DNA of 15,204 bases from Woeseia sp. (GTDB lineage Bacteria; Pseudomonadota; Gammaproteobacteria; Steroidobacterales; Woeseiaceae). The first letter of the stretch is position 1. The number at the start of each line of letters is the position of its first letter. A program made the translations under genes and the position numbers. Where the stretch lies: positions 1 through 15,204 of the forward strand of contig QIHS01000485.1 in assembly GCA_003229095.1 (NCBI GenBank), in the 5' to 3' direction. The notes under the pieces were generated by a model. It saw nothing but the letters and a program-made list of their open reading frames with translations. It searched no databases and was not told where the DNA came from. Of this stretch, positions 8,667 to 15,204 are shown one piece after another.

Positions 8667-9416
8667 CTACTTTGTCGCCTTGGCGATTGCCTCGCTCAAC
8701 TGTGCCGCCGGCAAGTAACCACTGAATAGCGTGCCGTCTTCAAGCACGATCGCGGGTGTTCCCCTTAGACCGACATCCTGCCCTACCGCGTAATGCCTGC
8801 TCACAGTGCTCGAATCACATGACCGCGTTGGAAAACTTTCTCCAAGTTTGGCAAGTGTCAGCGCTTCGTTTCTGTCATCGGCACACCACACGCTTTCCGC
8901 TTTTGCCCATGATTCGGTGGTTGGACCGTTACGCGGATAGAGGAAATATCTGATTTCGATGCCCTCATCCATGTACTCATCGATCTGGCTGTGCAGGCGG
9001 CGACAATAACCGCAGTCAATATCCGTAAATACGGATACAGAATGTCGTACGTTTTCCGGGGAAAAAACAATCAACTCGTCATTCGACATGCTTGCCATCA
9101 TCTCGGCACGCGATTCATTGCGACTAAGTTCAGACAGGTTAGTTGAGGTCTCAAGGTCGATCAGATCGCCCTGCAAGAGATAACGACCATCGCCCGAAAT
9201 ATAGGCAACAATCGCGCCCTTTCGGACGGTGTACCAACCATCGATCTCGCTGGCGAAAACGTCTGCCGCGTCGATGCCTGAAAACATCTCCGAAACCGTT
9301 TTTCGGACATTCTCAAGTTCTGCGGGATCATCTGCCGCGGCGGCCGGAGCAGCCATGCCGGCGAGAACAGCCAACGCGGCCAGTGCCGTTAAGCCTGTTC
9401 GCAAAAAATTCATCAT
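8667..9416 (-). CDS. dsbC: DsbC-type periplasmic disulfide isomerase
   Basis: DsbC reshuffles wrong disulfide bonds in exported proteins and is kept reduced by DsbD. The 249-residue protein has a signal peptide (cleavage probably after APAAAA, about residue 28), an N-terminal dimerisation domain (about 30-90), and a thioredoxin-like domain. The active site CGYC is at 135-138, the same as in E. coli DsbC. Thr220-Pro221 (LRGTPAIV) is the cis-Pro loop. Cys178 and Cys200 fit the second, structural disulfide. AAGGA lies seven bases before the ATG at 9416. It follows xerD by 205 bases, a common gammaproteobacterial order, and converges on the NUDIX gene with a 33-base gap. Confidence 0.92.
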   Translation of the reverse strand: MMNFLRTGLTALAALAVLAGMAAPAAAADDPAELENVRKTVSEMFSGIDAADVFASEIDGWYTVRKGAIVAYISGDGRYLLQGDLIDLETSTNLSELSRNESRAEMMASMSNDELIVFSPENVRHSVSVFTDIDCGYCRRLHSQIDEYMDEGIEIRYFLYPRNGPTTESWAKAESVWCADDRNEALTLAKLGESFPTRSCDSSTVSRHYAVGQDVGLRGTPAIVLEDGTLFSGYLPAAQLSEAIAKATK

Positions 9417-9543
9417 ATTCTATTCCTTGTGCCGCACCTGTGGGTCGACAACCGCTAACTTTAGCGCCTGCGGAGTCAGTAGCTTATGACTTCTATCAAG
9501 GCAAGCGGTTCCGCCAATTATTCAGCCAATCTAAGGCGGCGGA

Positions 9544-9549
9544 ATTGTA
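9544..9549 (-). promoter_or_regulatory. Candidate extended -10 for dsbC
   Basis: The 205-base xerD-dsbC gap contains TGGTACAAT on the minus strand, an extended -10 match 128-133 bases before dsbC. No good -35 is visible. It would allow dsbC expression apart from xerD. I see no terminator or small gene in the rest of the gap. Confidence 0.22.
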
Positions 9550-9621
9550 CCAAAGGATACTGGCAGATATTGCGGATTTCAGATTGTGTACGCAAACACG
9601 GTTCCGGTCAGATTCGCGGCG

Positions 9622-10560
9622 TTAGCCTCTCGGATGATGCTGCCCATGTAGTTCTTTGAGCCGCTCGCGTGCCACATGAGTATAGATCTGCGTTGTAGAC
9701 AAGTCGCTGTGACCGAGTAGCAGTTGCACGACCCGCAGGTCGGCGCCGCGATTCAGAAGGTGGGTTGCGAATGCGTGACGCAGGCTGTGTGGGGATAATC
9801 CCTTGCCAATCCCGGCTGCCTGTGCGTAGCGCTTGATGATGTGCCAAAACGCCTGGCGGGTCATGCGATCACCGCGTCGGGTCGGAAAAAGGTAATCGGA
9901 TTGTCGCTCGAGCAAGATTTCCATGCGCGGCCCATCGATAAAACGGCACATCCAGCGTTGCGCTTCTTCGCCCAACGGAATAAGTCGCTCGCGATCGCCT
10001 TTGCCAACAATACGCAATACACCCTGGTTGAAATTAACTTGTGATTGTTTGAGGTTGATCAACTCAGATACACGCAGACCTGTTGCGTACAACAATTCCA
10101 GCATTGCCCTGTCGCGGTGACCCAACGGCTCGTCCGTGTTCGGTGCCTGCAACAACGAATCGACTTCCTCTTCCGACAATGTCTTGGGTAGTGAACGGCC
10201 GATACGTGGCATCTCGATATCTGCAGTCGGGTCAGTGTCGCGCAATCCTTCACGCATGATGTAACGAAAGAAACGTCGGAAACTTGAGAGTTGCCGGGCA
10301 GTCGATCTGGGTTTGGCGCCATTTTTAACGCGGCCGGCAATGAATTCGAGCAAATCGGCTTTTTCAGCAACTTCGATGCGGACATTTTTTTCTGCCAGGC
10401 ATCGACTGAGCGTCATCAAATCAGCACGATAGGCACCCAGAGTATTCGCAGACAGGCCGCGCTCCATCCAGATAGCGTCCAAAAACCGGTCGACCAGTTC
10501 TTCCGAACCGGAATTGGGTTTGCTCGCATTGTCAGATTGACTACTCGTCATAGTATCCAT
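9622..10560 (-). CDS. xerD: XerD, site-specific tyrosine recombinase
   Basis: XerD works with XerC and FtsK at dif to resolve chromosome dimers. Counting from the chosen ATG at 10560 (312 residues), the SAM-like N-terminal domain includes FLDAIWMERGLSANTLGAYR. All catalytic residues are present: Arg163 (TGLRVSEL), Lys187 (GKGDRER), His258 and Arg261 (SPHSLRHAFATHLL), His284 (LLGHSDLSTTQIYTHV) and Tyr293. The C-terminal RLKELHGQHHPRG is the XerD-type tail. GCGGGA lies five bases before 10560. Starts at 10578 (ATG) and 10596 (TTG) are possible but have weaker sites. The N-terminus is some 14 residues longer than usual. Pairing with dsbC supports housekeeping XerD over a phage integrase. Confidence 0.94.
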   Translation of the reverse strand: MDTMTSSQSDNASKPNSGSEELVDRFLDAIWMERGLSANTLGAYRADLMTLSRCLAEKNVRIEVAEKADLLEFIAGRVKNGAKPRSTARQLSSFRRFFRYIMREGLRDTDPTADIEMPRIGRSLPKTLSEEEVDSLLQAPNTDEPLGHRDRAMLELLYATGLRVSELINLKQSQVNFNQGVLRIVGKGDRERLIPLGEEAQRWMCRFIDGPRMEILLERQSDYLFPTRRGDRMTRQAFWHIIKRYAQAAGIGKGLSPHSLRHAFATHLLNRGADLRVVQLLLGHSDLSTTQIYTHVARERLKELHGQHHPRG

Positions 10561-10730
10561 CAAATTCCCGCCATCCATGGCTTGCCGGTAAAGCAAAGTT
10601 CACGCCAAGCGATCCGGTGCTGATACCATAACGGCCAAAAGCAAAAACCGAATCGCAAATTCCGTCTGTTCGCTTGCCTGGCAACGGATTTCTCGAGGAA
10701 TTAAGTATGATAGGCCCCCTTCGCAACCGG

Positions 10731-10746
10731 CGTGATCGCTGTCACA
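10731..10746. promoter_or_regulatory. CRP/Vfr-like dyad
   Basis: CGTGATCGCTGTCACA matches TGTGA-N6-TCACA at 9 of 10 positions. It lies about 85 bases before the chosen acyltransferase ATG (32 before the alternative GTG at 10778), and 171 bases before xerD on the other strand. A TATGAT at 10706-10711 just upstream is the only -10-like element I see in this 271-base region. Confidence 0.35.
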
Positions 10747-10831
10747 GATTCATTGAGGCATTAACATAAAGTGACCGGTGTCTCAGTTGGAACAGCCGAA
10801 CAGGCCCCTCCAGAGCAGCAATTTGACCGCC

Positions 10832-11587
10832 ATGACTGATTCTGCGCCAACGACCGCGTTGGGCATCGCCGGCATTTTGTATGGCGTCTACGCATGGTTT
10901 GTATTCGCCTTATGCATCATCTGCGCAATTTTGTGCGCAGTTATCGTCCCTGGACTGGGACGGCGGCGACGATGTGTGTCTTTTCTGGCCAGAATACCGT
11001 TACGCCTCGCCGGCATTGCAACGACGATTACCGGTTTGGAAAATCTGCCGGCCGGAGACTGTGTGGCGGTCGCAAATCATGCCAGCAACATAGATGGCAT
11101 CGTACTGATGGGCCACCTGCCGCCCATATTTTCTTACGTCGTTAAGGGTGAGATGCAGCGCTTTCCCTTCGTCGCGTTTCTGTTACGCAGAGTTGGCTCG
11201 AGATTCGTGGAACGATTCGAGATATCAGCCAGTGCCCGCGATGCGCGCAAACTTCTCAAGGCCGCCAATACCGGTGAATCTCTCGTTGTCTTTCCGGAAG
11301 GAACATTCATTACGACGCCTGGGCTCGGTCGTTTCCGCGCCGGCGCATTCGCCGCCGCGATTAGCGCCAGCGTGCCACTTGTGCCCGTTGTCATTTCCGG
11401 CGCTCGGTACATCATGCCCGCCGCCAGTTTTTTTCCGCGCCGTGGACGCTTGCGAATCGATGTGCTCGAGCCGGTCGAACCATCTGATCCGGCATTTGCC
11501 AATAGCAAAACACTTGCGGACGCGGCACGACAAAGCATCCTTGCGGTACTGGATGAGTCGGATCTGCAGACCGGGGACGATCGGTAG
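10832..11587 (+). CDS. PlsC-type 1-acylglycerol-3-phosphate acyltransferase
   Basis: This is probably a lysophosphatidic acid acyltransferase that makes phosphatidic acid at the inner membrane. From the ATG at 10832 it has 251 residues. A TM helix lies at about 16-38. The catalytic NHASNID (HX4D, His83 and Asp88) follows, then GSRFVER. The substrate motif FPEGT is at 154-158 and VPLVPVVISGA is the last conserved block. A GTG at 10778 would add 18 residues; neither start has a good ribosome site, so the start is uncertain. The next gene is thiolase, 79 bases on. The family is large, so another acyl acceptor (for example ornithine or sterol-like) cannot be excluded. Confidence 0.85.
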   Translation: MTDSAPTTALGIAGILYGVYAWFVFALCIICAILCAVIVPGLGRRRRCVSFLARIPLRLAGIATTITGLENLPAGDCVAVANHASNIDGIVLMGHLPPIFSYVVKGEMQRFPFVAFLLRRVGSRFVERFEISASARDARKLLKAANTGESLVVFPEGTFITTPGLGRFRAGAFAAAISASVPLVPVVISGARYIMPAASFFPRRGRLRIDVLEPVEPSDPAFANSKTLADAARQSILAVLDESDLQTGDDR

Positions 11588-11666
11588 TCCGGCAGCATTG
11601 CACGCTGGCGAGAGATGCGAGACAGTAGCGCGGCCAATTGCCACATACATTAGTTCAGGATGTTAA

Positions 11667-12440
11667 ATGAACCAGGATTCAGTCGTTATCGTCGCTGCCC
11701 GGCGCACGCCTATGGGTGCATTCCAGGGTGATTTGGCACCGCTAAGTGCCACCGACCTGTCGGCCGCGGCAGCGCGGGCGGCACTAGAGGACACTGGCCT
11801 TGACGGCGCACAGATCGACGAAGTTTTGCTTGGATGCGTACTGCCCGCCGGACTAGGCCAGGCGCCCGCGCGCCAGGCGGCGCTTGGTGCCGGCCTGCCC
11901 ATCGGCGTGACCTGTACCACGGTCAACAAAGTTTGCGGGTCCGGCATGAAGACCACCATGCTGGGCCACGACCTGATTCGCGCAGGCAGTGCAAACATCG
12001 TGCTCACCGGTGGCATGGAATCCATGAGCAATGCGCCTTACCTGATGCCCAAAGCACGTAGCGGCTATCGAATGGGACATCAGCAAGTGCTTGATCATAT
12101 GTTTCTCGATGGCCTGCAGAACCCGGCTGACGGCAACATGATGGGCCACTTTGCGGAAATCACTGCGGAGAAGTACGCTTTCTCGCGCGCGCAACAAGAT
12201 GCGTTCGCGATTGAATCTGTGACCCGCGCAAGACGCGCCGCAGCCGATGGACATTTTGACAATGAAATCGTGCCAGTCACGGTGAAGAGCCGGAAGGGCG
12301 AGACGACTGTTGCCCAGGACGAAGGGCCGAGGGTCGCAAACATCGAAAAAATTCCGACACTTCGAGCCGCGTTCAAAAAGGATGGCACAGTCACTGCGGC
12401 CAGCTCGTCATCCATATCTGACGGAGCAGCGCGAGCCTGA
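11667..12440 (+). CDS. Acetyl-CoA acyltransferase (thiolase), N-terminal part, frameshifted
   Basis: Thiolase cleaves 3-ketoacyl-CoA to acetyl-CoA and a shorter acyl-CoA, or condenses two acetyl-CoA. The ATG at 11667 has AGGA six bases upstream. Visible are VIVAARRTPMGAFQGDLAPL, the nucleophile Cys90 in TTVNKVCGSGMK, and GGMESMSNAPYL. The frame then reaches TAASSSSISDGAARA and stops at 12440. Thiolases continue here as DGAAALILM-like, and that sequence is found one frame away starting at 12446. Adding one base near 12431-12433 (GCGCGA to GCGGCGA) restores a 396-residue enzyme of normal length. It is followed by an SDR of the hydroxyacyl-CoA type, so beta-oxidation is the likely direction. Confidence 0.88.
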   Translation: MNQDSVVIVAARRTPMGAFQGDLAPLSATDLSAAAARAALEDTGLDGAQIDEVLLGCVLPAGLGQAPARQAALGAGLPIGVTCTTVNKVCGSGMKTTMLGHDLIRAGSANIVLTGGMESMSNAPYLMPKARSGYRMGHQQVLDHMFLDGLQNPADGNMMGHFAEITAEKYAFSRAQQDAFAIESVTRARRAAADGHFDNEIVPVTVKSRKGETTVAQDEGPRVANIEKIPTLRAAFKKDGTVTAASSSSISDGAARA

Positions 12441-12445
12441 TCCTC

Positions 12446-12856
12446 ATGGGCCGGAACGATGCGCGTGAGCGTGGAATTGAAGTGCTGGCAACTATCGCAG
12501 GCCACTCCGGTTTTGCCCACCAACCGGAATGGTTTACCACCGCGCCGGTTTTTGCGATCAGGGCATTGCACGAAAAACTGGGTTGGGACGAAGACTCGGT
12601 AGATCTGTACGAAATTAACGAAGCATTCGCCTGCGTTACGATGGCCGCGATGCACGATGTCGGCATCGATCACGGCAAAGTGAACATCAATGGTGGCGCT
12701 TGTGCGCTCGGACATCCCATTGGCGCATCGGGTGCAAGAATTATTGTGACCTTGCTGCATGCACTGAGAAAGCGTGGCGGCGGCAAAGGAATCGCATCGC
12801 TTTGCATTGGCGGCGGCGAGGCTGTTGCAATTGGCATTGAGGTCGACAGTCAGTGA
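12446..12856 (+). CDS. Thiolase, C-terminal part, frameshifted
   Basis: This 136-codon frame holds the rest of the thiolase. The motifs LYEINEAFA (catalytic Asn), GGACALGHPIGASGARI (catalytic His) and SLCIGGGEAVAIGIE (second catalytic Cys) are all intact. The segment HQPEWFTTAPVFAIRALHEK fits a thiolase subgroup seen in acyl-CoA degradation clusters. The ATG at 12446 corresponds to an internal Met, and no ribosome site suited to independent translation is visible. The C-terminal domain cannot fold as a thiolase alone. Unless the break is a sequencing error, the enzyme is inactive. Confidence 0.85.
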   Translation: MGRNDARERGIEVLATIAGHSGFAHQPEWFTTAPVFAIRALHEKLGWDEDSVDLYEINEAFACVTMAAMHDVGIDHGKVNINGGACALGHPIGASGARIIVTLLHALRKRGGGKGIASLCIGGGEAVAIGIEVDSQ

Positions 12857-12899
12857 ATCGAACGGCAAGAATCAAACAACAATTTATTCGGAGGTAATA

Positions 12900-13667
12900 A
12901 TGGAACTCGCATCAGCCAGGGCTGTAATTTCGGGAGGTGCATCTGGCCTCGGGTTGGCAACCGCAAAAAAGGTCATAGACGCCGGCGGTCATGTCACGCT
13001 ACTCGACGTCAATGACGAGCAAGGCGAGCAGAGTGCTGCGAATCTCGGTGCTCGAGCACTCTACGTACACACCGACGTATCCGTAGAGGAACAGGTTCAG
13101 GCAGCTATCGCGAGCGGTGCTGAATTCATGGGCGGTATCTCACTGGCAGTCAACTGTGCCGGTATCGTCGGCGCAGCCCGTGCGCTGGGTCGTGAGGCAC
13201 CGATGCCCGGTGAGTTTTTTCTGAATACGATCAAGGTTAATCTCTTTGGCTCTTTTCTCGTGGCCAAAGAAGCCGCCAACATCATGCAGCAAAACGAGCC
13301 AAACGATGACGGCGAGCGCGGTTTGATTGTCAGTACAGCTTCCGTCGCCGCTTTCGAGGGCCAGATCGGGCAGGTTTCCTATTCTGCGTCCAAAGGCGGC
13401 GTGGTCGCGATGACGCTACCGCTCGCGCGCGAATTCGCGCGCATCGGCGTTCGGGTCAACGTCATTGCTCCTGGAATATTCATGACCCCCATGGTGGCTG
13501 GCATGCCGCCTGAATTACAGGAGTCACTGGGCGCTCAGGTACCGTTTCCATCACGCCTTGGCAGGCCTGACGAATTCGCGGACCTGGTCACCAGCATCTA
13601 TGCAAACGCGATGATCAATGGCGAAACGATTCGTATTGATGGCGCGATCAGGATGCAACCGAAGTAG
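12900..13667 (+). CDS. SDR, 3-hydroxyacyl-CoA dehydrogenase type 2-like
   Basis: This is an NAD-dependent short-chain dehydrogenase, most like the HSD17B10 (type 2 hydroxyacyl-CoA dehydrogenase) group that oxidises 3-hydroxyacyl-CoA or 2-methyl-3-hydroxybutyryl-CoA. It has 255 residues from the ATG at 12900, set by a perfect GGAGGT at 12890-12895. The cofactor motif is SGGASGLGLA (11-20). Asp36 (TLLDVND) indicates NAD over NADP. NCAG is at 85-88 and Asn114 follows. The catalytic set is Ser148 in STASVAAFEGQIGQ, Tyr161 and Lys165 (YSASK). The short distance from thiolase (43 bases) implies one operon and supplies the step before thiolytic cleavage. The exact substrate is inferred, not shown. 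Confidence 0.9.
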   Translation: MELASARAVISGGASGLGLATAKKVIDAGGHVTLLDVNDEQGEQSAANLGARALYVHTDVSVEEQVQAAIASGAEFMGGISLAVNCAGIVGAARALGREAPMPGEFFLNTIKVNLFGSFLVAKEAANIMQQNEPNDDGERGLIVSTASVAAFEGQIGQVSYSASKGGVVAMTLPLAREFARIGVRVNVIAPGIFMTPMVAGMPPELQESLGAQVPFPSRLGRPDEFADLVTSIYANAMINGETIRIDGAIRMQPK

Positions 13668-13690
13668 TTACTCGCCGGCAGAATGCGCAA

Positions 13691-13717
13691 GCCTGAAGCG
13701 GCAACGTTAACTCAGGC
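13691..13717. repeat. Weak dyad between convergent genes
   Basis: GCCTGA and TCAGGC form 6-bp arms with a 15-base loop in the 59-base gap between the SDR and ETF-QO stops. There is no T-run on either side, so a terminator role is only a guess. Confidence 0.2.
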
Positions 13718-13726
13718 GCAAGCGGA

Positions 13727-15204
13727 TCACATGCCCGAATAATTCGGCCCACCGCCTCCTTCAGGTACGGTCCAGATAATGTTCTGTTTCGGATCCTTGA
13801 TATCGCAGGTCTTACAGTGCACGCAATTCTGTGCATTGATCTGGAATTTCGGTTGCCCGCTAACTTCAATAATCTCATAGACGCCGGCGGGACAATAGCG
13901 CTGTGCCGGTTCATTAAACTCGGGCAGGTTGTAAGCGACGGGAATAGATTCATCTGTCAGTCTGAGATGTGAGGGCTGGTCCTCTTCATGGTTGGTGCTC
14001 GACAGGAAGACCGATGACAGGCGATCGAAGGTGATTACGCCGTCGGGTTTGGGATACTCGATGACTTGTGTTGCGACTGATTTTTTTAGTGAATCGTGAT
14101 CCGCAGTCGGGTTTCGCATCGTAAAGGGCAGTTTGCCACGAAAAATATTCTGGTCAACGAAGGTAAATGCGGCCCCCAGAAACGTGCCAAATTTATGTAG
14201 TGCCGGACCGAAGTTGCGCACCCGGTGAAGTTCATCACGCACCCATGATTGTCGAACGCGTTCTTCGTAGTCAGTCAGTTCGGCATAGGCCCCGCCAGCG
14301 CCAATTGATGCATACACACTTTCTGCCGCCAGCATGCCGGTTTTAATGGCCGTGTGTGCTCCCTTGATCTTCACACCATTCAGGAATCCCGCATCGCAAC
14401 CCACCAACACGCCACCCGGGAATGTCAGCCTGGGCAGCGATTGCCAACCGCCCTTGTTGACCGCGCGCGCGCCATAAGCGATGCGCTTGCCACCTTCGAG
14501 GTAAGGACGAATTTTGGGGTGCAGTTTCCAGCGCTGAAACTCCTGAAACGGCGCAAGGCTGGGGTTGGTGTAATTCAGCGCAACGATGAAGCCGGCAAAA
14601 ACCTGGTTGTTCGCCGCGTGGTACAGGAAACCACCGCCCTCGGTCTTGTTATCTAGTGGCCAGCCCATCGTATGCACGACCAGGCCCTCATCATGCTTGT
14701 CGGGCTCGATCTCCCAGATTTCCTTGATGCCGATTCCATAGTGTTGCGGATCAGCGTCCTGACGAAGGTTGAATTTATCCATCAACGCTTCGCCGAGATT
14801 GCCTCTTACGCCCTCGGCGAAAATCGTGTATTTGCCAAGCAGTTCGTAGCCGGCCTGGTAGCCGGCCTTATGTTGGCCATCTTTGGCAATTCCCATGTCA
14901 CTGGTTGTTACGCCCTTTACCCGGCCGTCGTCGTCGTACAGAACTTCTGCTGCTGCAAATCCCGGAAATACATTGATGCCAGCCGCTTCGGCCTTATCAC
15001 CCAGCCACTGACAAAGGCGGCCGAGGCTGATGATGTAGTTGCCGGCGTTGTGCATGGGTGATGGCAGGAAAAGGCCCGGGACACGGATCGCTTTCTTTTC
15101 ACCGGTCAGATAGTGAACGATGTCGCCTTTTACAGCAGTCGTCACCGGCGCGCCCTGCGATTGCCAATCCGGAAACAGTTCATCCAGTGCGCGCGTCTCG
15201 AAGA
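13727..15204 (-). CDS. ETF-ubiquinone oxidoreductase (5' end beyond window)
   Basis: ETF-QO passes electrons from electron-transfer flavoprotein, reduced by acyl-CoA dehydrogenases, to ubiquinone at the inner membrane. The visible 492 codons lack only the first 60 or so residues, which carry the FAD GxGxxG motif. The frame is open to the window edge (FETRALDELFPDWQ). Family marks are PGLFLPSPMHNAGNYI, GNYIISLGRLCQWLGDKAEA, FAEGVRGNLGEAL, GCDAGFLNGVKIKGAHTAIK and the C-terminal 4Fe-4S ligands YCPAG plus CVHCKTC, followed by QNIIWTVPEGGGGPNYSGM. It converges on the SDR gene. Its company with thiolase and SDR supports acyl-CoA or branched-chain amino acid oxidation nearby. A GTG at 15145 is internal and not the start. 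Confidence 0.96.
   Translation of the reverse strand, partial: FETRALDELFPDWQSQGAPVTTAVKGDIVHYLTGEKKAIRVPGLFLPSPMHNAGNYIISLGRLCQWLGDKAEAAGINVFPGFAAAEVLYDDDGRVKGVTTSDMGIAKDGQHKAGYQAGYELLGKYTIFAEGVRGNLGEALMDKFNLRQDADPQHYGIGIKEIWEIEPDKHDEGLVVHTMGWPLDNKTEGGGFLYHAANNQVFAGFIVALNYTNPSLAPFQEFQRWKLHPKIRPYLEGGKRIAYGARAVNKGGWQSLPRLTFPGGVLVGCDAGFLNGVKIKGAHTAIKTGMLAAESVYASIGAGGAYAELTDYEERVRQSWVRDELHRVRNFGPALHKFGTFLGAAFTFVDQNIFRGKLPFTMRNPTADHDSLKKSVATQVIEYPKPDGVITFDRLSSVFLSSTNHEEDQPSHLRLTDESIPVAYNLPEFNEPAQRYCPAGVYEIIEVSGQPKFQINAQNCVHCKTCDIKDPKQNIIWTVPEGGGGPNYSGM

Noticed and set aside
9622..10560. Tyrosine recombinase near a tRNA as a sign of an integrated element
   Set aside because: The protein has XerD features and the xerD-dsbC order. 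No att repeat of the tRNA end, phage genes or cargo is visible, and the tRNA is about 1.6 kb away.

Overview
The window looks like a chromosomal core segment of a gammaproteobacterium with moderately high GC and no sign of phage, plasmid, IS element or CRISPR. The evidence is gene content and order: queA-tgt-yajC-secD-secF on the minus strand and xerD-dsbC are typical gammaproteobacterial blocks. A free-living marine or soil lineage is plausible, but I cannot place the genus from sequence alone.

Layout. 1-5369 (minus): queA, tgt, yajC, secD and a secF whose last few codons run off the left edge. This block pairs tRNA queuosine modification with the SecDF-YajC translocon accessory complex. 5422-7779 (minus): an ECF sigma factor, a single-pass membrane anti-sigma-like protein, and a secreted protein with two PDZ domains that is split by an apparent one-base frameshift. 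This looks like an envelope-stress signalling trio and reads directly towards queA. A terminator-like hairpin lies on the queA start codon. 7780-8085: a divergent intergenic region with a palindrome, a -10 element and a long hairpin, then tRNA-Leu(CAA), then a 50-bp imperfect duplication of the start of the next gene. 8082-8633 (plus): a Zn-ribbon NUDIX hydrolase. 8667-10560 (minus): xerD and dsbC. 10832-13667 (plus): a PlsC-type acyltransferase, a thiolase split by a one-base frameshift, and a short-chain dehydrogenase of the 3-hydroxyacyl-CoA type. 13727-15204 (minus): electron-transfer flavoprotein-ubiquinone oxidoreductase, whose N-terminus lies beyond the right edge.

How the genes fit together. 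Thiolase, the hydroxyacyl-CoA-dehydrogenase-like SDR and ETF-QO together suggest acyl-CoA (fatty acid or branched-chain) oxidation feeding electrons to the quinone pool. SecDF/YajC, DsbC and the sigma/anti-sigma/PDZ trio all concern export or envelope protein quality.

Oddities. Two genes (PDZ protein and thiolase) are broken by what looks like loss of a single base. QueA lacks about 12 residues of a normally conserved segment. The NUDIX gene start is duplicated out of frame. These could be sequencing or assembly errors or real lesions, and should be checked on reads before any biological reading. No gene-free stretch exceeds 300 bases. The longest (10561-10831) holds a CRP-like dyad and otherwise nothing I recognise.
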